Source of the DNA: a virus
DNA: 64,000 nucleotides
IMG/VR virus record: IMGVR_UViG_3300024327_000005
Span: 1 to 64,000 of that record
Strand: one strand, 5' to 3'
Shown: positions 14,899 through 22,836 of the stretch, piece by piece
How positions within the stretch are numbered: position 1 is the first letter of the stretch
Layout of the letters: each line of letters opens with the position of its first letter
The notes under the pieces: generated by a model
Databases searched by the model: none
Told to the model about the DNA's origin: nothing
Seen by the model: only the letters and a program-made list of their open reading frames with translations
Program-made: the position numbers and the translations under genes

Positions 14899-15753
14899 AT
14901 GCTTAGCTTACTACAAGACGACATGGAGAGAAAAACCATAGCTATAGTGCTTACAGACATTATCGGTAGCACTAAGTTCATTCAAAGAAACGGCAATTTA
15001 AACTCCACTAAGTGGTTTAAGGCACACGATAAACTATGCATAAGTTTAATCACAAGATTTAACGGAGTACTTTCTGACTCTTCAGATGGGTTTTTAATGT
15101 ATTTCAATACAGTGCAAGACGCAGTTGCATTTTCGATTCACTATAAAAAGAAATTGATTCAACATAAATTTCCCTTCAAAAGTCGAATCGGAATTCATTG
15201 GGACGAGATGTTTATTATCAAAACCCCAGAAGCCTTAATTGCTGCTAATCATAAAAGAATATCATTAGATGGAATCGGAAAGAATGTTGCTGCTAGAGCA
15301 ATGAGTCTTTGCAATTCAAAACAAATCATCCTCACACACAAGGCTTACCTTGCGTATAAGGGACGGCTAACAAAACATCAATACATACCCAGTACCTATC
15401 TCGTTGTTTGCGCTGGCCTGTACAAATTTAAAGGCGTTGCAAATCCAGAGCAGCTATGGGTTGTAGGAAGCAATGAGGCCGAGTTGCAGCCTCCCCGCAG
15501 CAATGACAAAGCAAAGAAGATCGCTGGCCCAAAACGAATTCGCACCTCTCTCAAGCACAAACAATCTAAAGAAGTTTTTATGTGGCTTTTTTGGCGACTG
15601 GGATTGATAATTTCATTATATTTAATGTATCTATTGTGGCCACTACTATCTTCAGCTCAAAAGAAAAATTCTCTAAATATAGATTTCTTCATCCTCAGAC
15701 CATTTGAGTATCTTCAATCATTCTTCGATTTTATACAGGGACTAATCCCATGA
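14899..15753 (+). CDS. class III nucleotide cyclase with C-terminal membrane helix
   Basis: 284 residues. The N-terminal catalytic homology domain (about 10-190) shows the class III adenylyl/guanylyl cyclase order: LTDIIGSTKF with metal-binding Asp20, SSDGFLMYF with the second Asp (Asp63), SRIGIHWDE, and a late GVANPEQLWVV strand like those of bacterial CYC domains. A basic linker is followed by a membrane helix near residues 232-255. It could make cAMP or cGMP, or a pyrimidine cyclic nucleotide as in Pycsar relatives. The downstream membrane protein overlaps by ATGA, suggesting a pair. Confidence 0.75.
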   Translation: MLSLLQDDMERKTIAIVLTDIIGSTKFIQRNGNLNSTKWFKAHDKLCISLITRFNGVLSDSSDGFLMYFNTVQDAVAFSIHYKKKLIQHKFPFKSRIGIHWDEMFIIKTPEALIAANHKRISLDGIGKNVAARAMSLCNSKQIILTHKAYLAYKGRLTKHQYIPSTYLVVCAGLYKFKGVANPEQLWVVGSNEAELQPPRSNDKAKKIAGPKRIRTSLKHKQSKEVFMWLFWRLGLIISLYLMYLLWPLLSSAQKKNSLNIDFFILRPFEYLQSFFDFIQGLIP

Positions 15754-16229
15754 CTATAAAAAAATTCAAACAAGACATACTCTCTGACAAGGCTAAGCGC
15801 GGTTGGTGGTTTAGTGTTGTATTTATGATTATTGTAGTAGGATTAATACTATTTTTAACATATGTTAAAATCGTAGATGAAAACAGGGACGTTCTAGTTG
15901 GAATACTAGGCATGATCACTGGCTCTATATCAAGCATGATGGCTATCGCCTCAGGCAGAGACCCTAGTGAAGTTGAAGAGCTAAAAGATAAACTATCAGC
16001 GTCAGATGCTGATAGAGCTGCGCTAATTGGAAGACTTCGTGACTGCCAAATACAATTGCAATTGAAAACTGACCAGATCTTTGAGCTTCAAAACGCAGTA
16101 ATAAATAAACTTTCTGTTTTTCACGAAACCCCACCAATAACAACTAAGAATGAAAATGAAGTAATCTTAAATCCTCATATCGAGGCATGGTTGCCGGTGG
16201 ATAGAAACAAAGATTTGAAAAAATCTTAA
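15750..16229 (+). CDS. membrane protein with coiled coil, cyclase partner candidate
   Basis: 159 residues, ATGA-coupled to the cyclase. Two hydrophobic segments (about 20-42 and 50-68) are followed by a predicted coiled coil (SEVEELKDKLSASDADRAA onward) and a polar tail. Coupling and shared membrane location suggest that it works with the cyclase, as an effector or anchor. No known family recognised. Confidence 0.6.
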   Translation: MTIKKFKQDILSDKAKRGWWFSVVFMIIVVGLILFLTYVKIVDENRDVLVGILGMITGSISSMMAIASGRDPSEVEELKDKLSASDADRAALIGRLRDCQIQLQLKTDQIFELQNAVINKLSVFHETPPITTKNENEVILNPHIEAWLPVDRNKDLKKS

Positions 16230-16281
16230 AATACTTCTCCTAGTTTTATAAAAAACCTAACTCTTACAAAGGACACTTCTC

Positions 16282-16497
16282 ATGTTTAAAAAACTATTAA
16301 TTATCTGTCTCGCTATTTCATTTCTTGCTTGCGACGATGAATCAAGCGACAACAAAGACTCTTCAGTGGCAGGCACAGATAGTTCGCCCACTGCAGGCGC
16401 TGGAACTTCTGACGCAGGACTCCCAATGCAATATTATGACTTTGACACAATGGAAATCGAACCAGATCAAGATGCTGGTCCAGATATGGATGACTAA
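16282..16497 (+). CDS. small lipoprotein with Asp/Ala/Gly-rich tail
   Basis: 71 residues. Signal peptide with a lipobox-like FLAC; Cys17 would be lipidated, followed by DDE, which would favour inner-membrane retention by the E. coli rule. The mature part is disordered, rich in Asp, Ser, Ala, Gly, with DAG repeats. This style is common in Myxococcota/Bradymonadales lipoproteins. Phage lipoproteins often block superinfection, but this is not shown here. Confidence 0.65.
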   Translation: MFKKLLIICLAISFLACDDESSDNKDSSVAGTDSSPTAGAGTSDAGLPMQYYDFDTMEIEPDQDAGPDMDD

Positions 16498-16500
16498 CTA

Positions 16501-16797
16501 ATGCCTAAATGTCTCGTTATACACTATACGGACAAAGAAACAAATAAGCTGATGTGGGCCTGTCCAAAGGGGCTGACTAGCACAAAGCATGTAGCGACAG
16601 CAACAAAATGCTGGCGCTACAACTGCCCAGGTATAAGGGAGCTGCCCGCTAGTTCTAAATGCGCTCATGAAGGTTGCGATAACCTGGCTAGCGATATTGA
16701 AAGAGCCAAGTACTGCAGCAAGCAATGCAAAAGCAAAGAGTCTAGTCGACGTTATCGAATGAAAAAGAAAAATGAACAAGAATCAACTGATCAGTAA
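16501..16797 (+). CDS. Cys-rich zinc-binding protein, 98 aa
   Basis: Several Cys pairs: a C-terminal module CAHEGCDNLA..KYCSKQC, typical of small zinc fingers, and earlier single Cys. The end is very basic (SRRYRMKKKN), fitting nucleic-acid binding. Overlaps the next gene by 26 bases. Confidence 0.65.
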   Translation: MPKCLVIHYTDKETNKLMWACPKGLTSTKHVATATKCWRYNCPGIRELPASSKCAHEGCDNLASDIERAKYCSKQCKSKESSRRYRMKKKNEQESTDQ

Positions 16798-16954
16798 GGC
16801 TAGATATAAAAATCGACTAACGGTTTGCTTAGAATGCCCCTTCTATCAAGAGAAGTATAATCGTTGTTTAAAATGCGGATGCTTCCTTATATTAAAAGCT
16901 GCACTAAGATCGACTGAATGTCCCCTAAACAAATGGGAAAAAAAGGAAAAATAA
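16772..16954 (+). CDS. Cys-rich small protein, 60 aa
   Basis: Contains CLECPFY, CLKCGC and a CPLNKW ending, a six-to-seven-Cys arrangement seen in small phage/bacterial zinc proteins of unknown role. The start overlaps the previous gene. Basic throughout. Confidence 0.6.
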   Translation: MNKNQLISKARYKNRLTVCLECPFYQEKYNRCLKCGCFLILKAALRSTECPLNKWEKKEK

Positions 16955-16956
16955 AT

Positions 16957-17250
16957 ATGGTCTATCTTGAACCTAGAGAAACTTTTGACGCTTTTATTAT
17001 TGGAGAAGCCACAGGCTTTAATCTAGATGAAAACTGTTTGATTTATTCAAAAACGAAAATCATAAACCATCTAGCTTCGGAGCTACTTGCTGGGCAAGAT
17101 CCGAAAAAGAACAATCGATTCGAAGAATTGACTTTCGAAATGGCTACTGAATATTTCGAGTATAATATAATCGGGGCATACATGGGCCCTAATACTCCCA
17201 TCTTTTTAGAAAGCCTGAATGGCAGCTTTGAGGAAGACTATGTTCAGTAA
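16957..17250 (+). CDS. hypothetical protein, 97 aa
   Basis: Start at ATG 16957, two bases after the previous stop; the ATG at 16918 would overlap it. Acidic alpha/beta product with no recognised motif. Overlaps the next gene by 11 bases. Confidence 0.6.
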   Translation: MVYLEPRETFDAFIIGEATGFNLDENCLIYSKTKIINHLASELLAGQDPKKNNRFEELTFEMATEYFEYNIIGAYMGPNTPIFLESLNGSFEEDYVQ

Positions 17251-17620
17251 GTTTTTTAATAAATATCTTTCAAAAAAAAAGCATAAAGCAATAATAAAAG
17301 ATCTAGAATCCATAGGAGATAACAAAACCACCAAGGAGTTTTTAAACTGGCTGGTTCACGATCACGGAAAAGTCCACTTTAGACTTAAACCTGAAGAGAT
17401 GAAGCATTTAATAACAAACTATCTTATAGATTGGGAGAAGAATGAGTTTGATGATTCATTCTTAATTTGGGATTCCAAAACGCAGTACCTCGAATTAAAT
17501 TATTTCATTGAGGCAATCAAAGGTGATCACGGGTTTAAGATAGCTCAAAACGCATTTGATTACCTGTATGACACCTACCCCCCTTTGACAGAATATTTTA
17601 AAATTCAGGAGCAAAACTAA
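17240..17620 (+). CDS. hypothetical protein, 126 aa
   Basis: Start at ATG 17240 (GAGGAAG upstream). Basic N-terminal helix (FFNKYLSKKKHK), then a helical domain. Stop TAA overlaps the next ATG (TAATG). Not recognised. Confidence 0.6.
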   Translation: MFSKFFNKYLSKKKHKAIIKDLESIGDNKTTKEFLNWLVHDHGKVHFRLKPEEMKHLITNYLIDWEKNEFDDSFLIWDSKTQYLELNYFIEAIKGDHGFKIAQNAFDYLYDTYPPLTEYFKIQEQN

Positions 17621-17880
17621 TGTGGTGCTTAGAAATAATCAAACATATTAATAAGAAAAAGCTACAACCGCTACCTATTGAGCTAATAAAAGAGCAAATA
17701 ACTCAATTAAACTTTAACTTGCATTCTTATAAAGTTTTACAAGACCCAATCTTACATAGTAACATTCAGTACAATTATATTGTACCTGCAACTAAAAAAG
17801 GTATAAGTTTTATAAACCAAATGCTCACAGATTTAGAAGATGCTCTATTTATTGAAGAGCTAAATGTGTACTTAGTCTAA
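17620..17880 (+). CDS. hypothetical protein, 86 aa
   Basis: TAATG-coupled to the previous gene. Mixed alpha/beta composition with no motif. Followed by a 90-base gap with one micro-ORF. Confidence 0.6.
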   Translation: MWCLEIIKHINKKKLQPLPIELIKEQITQLNFNLHSYKVLQDPILHSNIQYNYIVPATKKGISFINQMLTDLEDALFIEELNVYLV

Positions 17881-17891
17881 TCGGAGACAAC

Positions 17892-17954
17892 ATGTATTGC
17901 TATTATGATTTTTTTAACCAAATCTGCATCTGTATCGAGTATTTGTACGTTTGA
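17892..17954 (+). CDS. possible 20-residue aromatic micro-peptide
   Basis: ATG 17892 preceded by CGGAGACAAC; stop TGA 17952-17954. The product is rich in Tyr, Phe, Cys and Ile. The ribosome site is good, but the length makes the call uncertain. Confidence 0.3.
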   Translation: MYCYYDFFNQICICIEYLYV

Positions 17955-17972
17955 TAAAAAAGGAAGTAACCA

Positions 17973-18233
17973 ATGAACGATAAGCTGCCTCTTAAATCTA
18001 AAAAATTCTTAGCTTACCTAATCGCTGATCTTGGCTGGAAGTTCATCTTGATGTACTTCATGTATAAGCACCAATCTAAAATTGACACATATGTATTTGG
18101 AATAATGCTTAGCTTAATAATTGTAAGCGGTTTTATTCAAGTAGGCTATATTCTGGGCCAAGCAGCTTTGGATCGCTATGTCCAAATCTCAAATAACTTA
18201 ACCAACAACAACATAGAAAAAGAAGACAAGTGA
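17973..18233 (+). CDS. small membrane protein, 86 aa
   Basis: Two hydrophobic segments (about residues 12-30 and 42-62) with a basic N-terminus and a charged tail. Good ribosome site (AAAAGGAAGTAACC). Overlaps the next gene by GTGA. Close to a lytic transglycosylase, so it may belong to a lysis or injection group, but this is a guess. Confidence 0.65.
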   Translation: MNDKLPLKSKKFLAYLIADLGWKFILMYFMYKHQSKIDTYVFGIMLSLIIVSGFIQVGYILGQAALDRYVQISNNLTNNNIEKEDK

Positions 18234-18460
18234 CTACGTACAACTTAAGCGAAGCAGCTAAAAAGAATTTAATTACCTTCCTCAATGAACTCAATGAACT
18301 TTTGCGTAACCATGATTTAAACATTCAGTTTATGGATGGCGCGCTCTTCTCAAAGGCTTCTGGCTATATTGGACAGCTGGAAGACAATAGAGATCAGGTC
18401 GTAATTAATGACGGGCTGGACGATTCTTTCAGCTCTTCTAAAATCATACCGAAAGGCTAA
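18230..18460 (+). CDS. hypothetical protein, 76 aa
   Basis: GTG start at 18230 overlapping the previous stop (GTGA). N-terminal helix, then polar segment with acidic stretch. Not recognised. Confidence 0.6.
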   Translation: MTTYNLSEAAKKNLITFLNELNELLRNHDLNIQFMDGALFSKASGYIGQLEDNRDQVVINDGLDDSFSSSKIIPKG

Positions 18461-18465
18461 GCTAC

Positions 18466-18948
18466 ATGCTGAACCCGTTTTACCTTTGCATGGTCTTCTC
18501 CATGCTCTCAGGAACTCCCCATTTCGCGTTGTCCGAAGACGCAAAAATCCTTGCGTGTGACAATGCTCAAAACATACTTACAGCTTCACAAGAAGAAGAG
18601 ATAGACCCGTTCATACTAGCAAGCCTTATCTACCATGAAAGCAGGTTTGTGCCCAAATCTAAATCCTCCGCTGGAGCTTGCGGATTAACACAAGTAATGG
18701 CGAAATATGTTTCGCCTACATGCAAGCAGTTGATGGATAACGAGCAACTATCGATACAAACTGGTGCTAACTTGCTTAAAAATTGGTTGCTTAAAAATAA
18801 CAACTCCTACTACATCAGCTTACAATGCTATGCTAGTGGATATAAATGCAAGCATAAGCCTTATGCAAAAAAGATAATTGCAAGAGCTAAAAAGCTTAAA
18901 ACCCTATATGATAAAACAAAAAGGAGAATAGAAAATGCCCTCCATTAA
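18466..18948 (+). CDS. exported lytic transglycosylase (SLT family)
   Basis: 160 residues. Signal peptide (1-22), then an SLT/lysozyme-like domain: DPFILASLIYHESRF holds the catalytic Glu within the ES motif, SAGACGLTQVM follows (family 'GxMQ' region), and a late LQCYASGY holds the final helix. It cleaves the glycan backbone of peptidoglycan in the periplasm. Its export signal and distance from the endolysin suggest a separate role such as entry or host-envelope remodelling. Overlaps the next gene by 14 bases. Confidence 0.85.
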   Translation: MLNPFYLCMVFSMLSGTPHFALSEDAKILACDNAQNILTASQEEEIDPFILASLIYHESRFVPKSKSSAGACGLTQVMAKYVSPTCKQLMDNEQLSIQTGANLLKNWLLKNNNSYYISLQCYASGYKCKHKPYAKKIIARAKKLKTLYDKTKRRIENALH

Positions 18949-19657
18949 AGGCGCACTAGTTGTAACTAATAAGGACTGGAAATATGTTTACAACAGTATA
19001 TTAAACTTCGTTAATGAAGAGGTAGATAACGCTTACAACAAAGCTGTAGCTTTCTACAACCATGTCAAAGAAGAAAAGCATACAAAGAGCTTTGCAGTTG
19101 AAAACTTCAATGACTTGATCGCAAACCAAACTCCCTCAACGTACCAAAAGATGCTAATTAAATCAGCGCTATTTAGCGGAACTAATGATTACATTTACGC
19201 ACCTAAGAAAAATAACTTTAAGAAATTTACAAATCGAACCTCTTACATCGATACAGGTAGTATCGTGATCGAAATCAATAAAAAATCTTGCAGTGTTTAC
19301 TTAACTACAGGAGTGTTTGTAGACTTTGATAAATATATTATTGAAAACACCTTCCTGAGTGAATTCATAAATATGGTCAACACCATTCCCTGGCCTACAA
19401 GAAATGGCCCAAGCAAAGCTACTAGAGGTTGCAGACTCCTAACCTTCGAAGAGAACCAAGCGACAATCTTTTATAAATCTGGACCACGCCCGCCAGAACT
19501 CTCAACAGAGCTGGTCGTAAAAGACATCACAGTAAGCGAACCAAACCATCTTGCATCTAAAATGATCAAGGCAATTAAGTATGTCTCTTCAGAAACCTCT
19601 ATCGAGACGGCGCAACCAATACCGACTTCAGTAAACAACAATTTTGATGATTGTTGA
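18935..19657 (+). CDS. hypothetical protein, 240 aa
   Basis: Starts inside the end of the transglycosylase after AAAAGGAGAATAGAAA. Central beta-rich part (SIVIEINKKSCSVYLTTGVFV), Pro/Thr-rich C-terminus ending in acidic DDC. No recognised domain. Confidence 0.7.
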   Translation: MPSIKGALVVTNKDWKYVYNSILNFVNEEVDNAYNKAVAFYNHVKEEKHTKSFAVENFNDLIANQTPSTYQKMLIKSALFSGTNDYIYAPKKNNFKKFTNRTSYIDTGSIVIEINKKSCSVYLTTGVFVDFDKYIIENTFLSEFINMVNTIPWPTRNGPSKATRGCRLLTFEENQATIFYKSGPRPPELSTELVVKDITVSEPNHLASKMIKAIKYVSSETSIETAQPIPTSVNNNFDDC

Positions 19658-19671
19658 AAAGGCATTAAGCA

Positions 19672-20031
19672 ATGAATCTAGAATCTGATTATATCACACA
19701 ATTGACAGATAATTACTTTCCCACACGTGAGTTTACTGGTTGGGGCGAAAGAACGCAAAATCTAACCTCTATAACTTTTTTGGCAGAAATATTCAACCAA
19801 TATATCGACGCCGCGCAGAGGTCAAGTAATTTTAAAAATTCGAAAGCAATGGAAGAAGATAAAGAGCTTTTATTAGCTCTTTCGCACAACTTGCTGTTCT
19901 TATTGAATTTCATGAAAAACAATAATATTACTTACAAAGACTTATTTGACAATTACATAAAGCACAATAAAACCACAACACACAGTCATCCTGAATGGCC
20001 AATCTCAGCACAAAATCATTCAATTAATTGA
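19672..20031 (+). CDS. hypothetical helical protein, 119 aa
   Basis: AAAAGGCATTAAGCA precedes ATG 19672. Predicted helical, with a polar, His-containing tail. Upstream of thyX by 10 bases and probably co-transcribed. Not recognised. Confidence 0.65.
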   Translation: MNLESDYITQLTDNYFPTREFTGWGERTQNLTSITFLAEIFNQYIDAAQRSSNFKNSKAMEEDKELLLALSHNLLFLLNFMKNNNITYKDLFDNYIKHNKTTTHSHPEWPISAQNHSIN

Positions 20032-20041
20032 AGGCTTTCCG

Positions 20042-20773
20042 ATGGATCAGGAACGAAAAATAATTCAGCTATACCAAGACGTCACAAGCGTTCCTGGATA
20101 TGTAGAACTACTAGACTATATGGGCGATGATGGATTGACTTGTGTCAATGCAGCAAGAGTATCTTTCGATCAAAAAAGCGAAACTCTTTCCAAAAGGGAT
20201 CATAACTTACTAGAGTATCTTTTAAAGAATCGACACACTTCAGTCTTCGAACACAATGTGTTAACTTTTTCATTTAAAGTGCCGCTTTTTGTAGCGCGCC
20301 AGCACATGAGACATCGCACTTGGAGCTTCAATGAAGTAAGTAGGCGCTATACCAATAGTAACTTAGACTTTTACTTACCTGAATTCTTCAGAGAACAATC
20401 AGAATCAAACAGGCAGGGGTCCTTGCTGACATCTACTCACGACCCAGTCTTAGATACGATTCATGGCACATTCATGGATCATCATCACAAAGCAAGTGAA
20501 GCAGTAAAACTCCATGTCAAAGACTCTCTGAAACTTTACGACAAAATGCTTAAAGGTGGTATCTGTAAAGAGCAAGCGAGAATCGTTCTCCCCCAAAACC
20601 TATATACACGTTATTGGGGAACTGTAAATTTGAATAATTTTATCAAATTCATAGCGTTGCGAGATCACGAACATGCTCAAAAAGAGATTCAAGAGATGGC
20701 CAAAGCCTGCAAGTCGCTAGTTAAACAAGTTTGGCCAAACATAATAGAACTATATGAAAAAAATAAGGAATAA
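20042..20773 (+). CDS. thyX: flavin-dependent thymidylate synthase ThyX
   Basis: 243 residues, the usual ThyX length. The signature RHRxxSxNExSRRY is intact (Arg90, His91, Arg92, Ser95, Asn97, Glu98, Ser100, Arg101, Arg102, Tyr103). A later QARIVLPQNLYT segment matches the substrate-binding region. ThyX makes dTMP from dUMP with FAD, NADPH and methylene-tetrahydrofolate. It works with the dCMP deaminase (38393) and NrdJ (33727) in dTTP supply. Confidence 0.95.
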   Translation: MDQERKIIQLYQDVTSVPGYVELLDYMGDDGLTCVNAARVSFDQKSETLSKRDHNLLEYLLKNRHTSVFEHNVLTFSFKVPLFVARQHMRHRTWSFNEVSRRYTNSNLDFYLPEFFREQSESNRQGSLLTSTHDPVLDTIHGTFMDHHHKASEAVKLHVKDSLKLYDKMLKGGICKEQARIVLPQNLYTRYWGTVNLNNFIKFIALRDHEHAQKEIQEMAKACKSLVKQVWPNIIELYEKNKE

Positions 20774-20775
20774 TT

Positions 20776-21117
20776 ATGCATAAAAATATCAACCATTGGG
20801 TTGGTGAAGGTAAGATAGTGACTCCGCTAGAACTGAGAACCACCTCAAATGACTACAAAGTAACGAACTTTCTTTTAAGAATCACAACCTCTTATAAGGT
20901 CGAGAATACAAACGCTCAAGACGCCAAGTATAAGGAATCCAACACTTACGTTCCCGTAGTGGCTTGGGGTGACAAAGCTCAGATAGTAACAAGCAAGTAC
21001 AACGAAAAAGATATCATCCGTGTTGTAGGTAGATTAAAAAATTCGTCCAAAAATACTTGCAAGTCTGGATGGGAAATAGTGTTAGAGGATATATCAATGA
21101 TCCAAGCGGCCACTTGA
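20776..21117 (+). CDS. single-stranded DNA-binding protein (OB fold)
   Basis: 113 residues, starting two bases after thyX. It follows the SSB order: N-terminal VGEGKIVTPLELRTTSN, a central FLLRITTSYKV strand, YVPVVAWGDKAQIV and IIRVVGRLKNSS, then WEIVLEDISMI. It would coat ssDNA during replication. The acidic C-terminal tip of bacterial SSBs is missing. Confidence 0.85.
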   Translation: MHKNINHWVGEGKIVTPLELRTTSNDYKVTNFLLRITTSYKVENTNAQDAKYKESNTYVPVVAWGDKAQIVTSKYNEKDIIRVVGRLKNSSKNTCKSGWEIVLEDISMIQAAT

Positions 21118-22011
21118 GCATTTAATGGCATCGTTAAGAATGCTCTGCATGTCTAACGAAGCACAATCAATTTTATTTTTAGTTAAATTGAAATGATTGA
21201 TAAACGAAGCACAATTGCACTTACTACAATCTTCGCAGTAGCCCTTCTTGTCACAAACATTAAGCTCCATCCCAGTAGCACTTGCTACTGCTTCCCACAA
21301 GGCCGCTAAGGCCTTCAATTGAGCCGGATAGAAGTCTAGGTGCTTACCTAGGGGTTTGCCATGAACTTCCGACTCAACAATAGGCCTGGACCCAAAGCCA
21401 CGCTTTTCATACCAAGATTGATACTTCGTGTAATAAGCGTTGGAAATCTCTACGCCAATTCCGTTTATATTCCAAAGCTTACTACCTGCTTGCCAGGCAG
21501 GATGCTGAATATCTAGCATCTGATAGATAGTTCCATCATTATCTATCAAGAAGTGCATCGACAGTCCGCGCTTATTGATTATTCGAGCACAAGCTTCACT
21601 TGAAAGTGTAGCATCCCAATGATTTACAAATTGAATTGGTTCCCGACTTGGTTTTTCAGACCAATCGTAGTAGCAGCCCTCCTTGGCTTTTAAGCCGCCT
21701 CTCTCATCCCACAATATCACTTTACCCCAATTTATTGGAAAGGATTCTCCATTATAAACAATGCTTTTCTCCCCCTTCCTTTTGTTGCGTTTTGCAGGTA
21801 TAAAATCTTCACTGTACAGCCTGTGAGTCTCCAACCTTCGGTATGTAATTGGACCCACAATACCATCAGAGCCCAAAGAAAAGTCATTTTGAAAATCTAA
21901 AATCATTTTGATCAGATGTTCATCGAAGTCATCATGATCGAACCATCCTGGAGTCCAACCATACTTCTTAGAAGATGCTATATTCTTCTTAATTACTTTT
22001 TTCACATTCAT
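21094..22011 (-). CDS. N-acetylmuramoyl-L-alanine amidase (endolysin)
   Basis: 305 residues on the opposite strand, overlapping ssb at its 3' end. N-terminal peptidoglycan-binding repeat (about 22-62, with LDFQN-type helix and DGIVGPITYRRL). The amidase_2 domain (about 85-260) starts with a zinc-site-like VNHWDAT and later has MHFLIDNDGTIYQM and GIGVEISNAY. A Cys-rich stretch (CDKKGYCEDCSKCNC) follows. It cuts the glycan-peptide bond of peptidoglycan and probably acts in lysis. No signal peptide, so it needs a holin or similar. A GAGCATT/AATGCTC stem at 21116-21145 sits at the convergent ends. Confidence 0.9.
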   Translation of the reverse strand: MNVKKVIKKNIASSKKYGWTPGWFDHDDFDEHLIKMILDFQNDFSLGSDGIVGPITYRRLETHRLYSEDFIPAKRNKRKGEKSIVYNGESFPINWGKVILWDERGGLKAKEGCYYDWSEKPSREPIQFVNHWDATLSSEACARIINKRGLSMHFLIDNDGTIYQMLDIQHPAWQAGSKLWNINGIGVEISNAYYTKYQSWYEKRGFGSRPIVESEVHGKPLGKHLDFYPAQLKALAALWEAVASATGMELNVCDKKGYCEDCSKCNCASFINHFNLTKNKIDCASLDMQSILNDAIKCSSGRLDH

Positions 22012-22062
22012 CTTTAACTACCTTCAAAAAATATTTACGCATAGCGTACAAAAAGGCCTACC

Positions 22063-22146
22063 ATGTTAACCGTAGCAAGTAAACTGATTGAAACTATTAA
22101 AATAATCTTTAACACAATAACTGTACTAATGCTAATTTGGACCTAA
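22063..22146 (+). CDS. possible 27-residue membrane peptide
   Basis: ATG 22063 to TAA 22144-22146 in the gap between the amidase start and the next + gene, with AAAAAGG upstream. Hydrophobic second half. Its position opposite the endolysin's promoter region hints at a lysis accessory, but evidence is thin. Confidence 0.35.
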   Translation: MLTVASKLIETIKIIFNTITVLMLIWT

Positions 22147-22148
22147 AA

Positions 22149-22406
22149 GTGACCACTATAATTTTCCCAGGAATCATAACAGCGATTCTAACCTCTCTTG
22201 GCTTTGTATTTTGCAGTTATATTTTTTATAAGCTGCTCTTATATGTCGAGTGGAAAATATTTAAAACAACAAAACCACAGTCGCCGCTTCATTACAAAAT
22301 GTTCCTTTTGGAACAGGAGAATGAGAAGCTACAAAAAAAAATCAACGAACTGGAAGATGAAAATTCCAGAATTATCAATTCCCTAATAAAGCATCTACAA
22401 GGATAA
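22149..22406 (+). CDS. membrane-anchored coiled-coil protein, 85 aa
   Basis: Start set at GTG 22149 (TTG 22137 is an in-frame alternative). One N-terminal hydrophobic segment (about 2-32) then a long coiled coil (LLEQENEKLQKKINELEDEN). This shape suits an inner-membrane spanin or a holin-like accessory next to the endolysin, but no direct family match is seen. Confidence 0.55.
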   Translation: MTTIIFPGIITAILTSLGFVFCSYIFYKLLLYVEWKIFKTTKPQSPLHYKMFLLEQENEKLQKKINELEDENSRIINSLIKHLQG

Positions 22407-22410
22407 ACCT

Positions 22411-22734
22411 ATGCAAAACTATACCGTCCGATACAATCTCCGTCTAAATGAAGATATAAACTTAAAAGTTTCTGCAAGCTCTCAGCAAGCTGCAGAAATC
22501 ATGGCTTACGATACAATCTTAGAAATGATTTCCTCAAGCATTCTCGGTAATGACCTTGAAATCTCAATTGAACATATCTCGTCAGTTTTAGAACGACCCC
22601 CCGTTGCAACCTCTGGATACGTACCATTAGTTCAGCAGCACAGAAACGAAAGCTCTGAAAGTATGACTCCTAACAACGGATACACTTCAATAGCGTCTTT
22701 GCAAAACGCCCCAGCTTACACCCGATTAACTTAA
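22411..22734 (+). CDS. hypothetical protein with GYVP motif, 107 aa
   Basis: Starts four bases after the previous stop. Alpha/beta N-terminal 65 residues, then a polar tail. It contains TSGYVPLV near residue 70, echoing the TGYVPAY at the end of the E2-like protein (26793). Last gene before the intergenic inverted repeat at 22741. Not recognised. Confidence 0.65.
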   Translation: MQNYTVRYNLRLNEDINLKVSASSQQAAEIMAYDTILEMISSSILGNDLEISIEHISSVLERPPVATSGYVPLVQQHRNESSESMTPNNGYTSIASLQNAPAYTRLT

Positions 22735-22740
22735 AATACT

Positions 22741-22811
22741 TTTACAGACTTTAAAGTATTACCAAAACTGTAACAAAAAAGTAAAAGTGTCAAAATGTAA
22801 AAGTCTGTAAA
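22741..22811 (+). promoter_or_regulatory. inverted repeat upstream of the ubiquitin-like operon
   Basis: TTTACAGACTTT (22741-22752) is repeated in exact inverted orientation at 22800-22811 as AAAGTCTGTAAA, 47 bases apart, in the 102-base gap before the operon. The interval is A/T-rich and holds GTAACAAAAAAGTAAAAG. This may be an operator pair, a promoter region or a terminator of the preceding genes. Confidence 0.5.
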
Positions 22812-22836
22812 CACCTCTAGAAAAGAGCAATGGACT

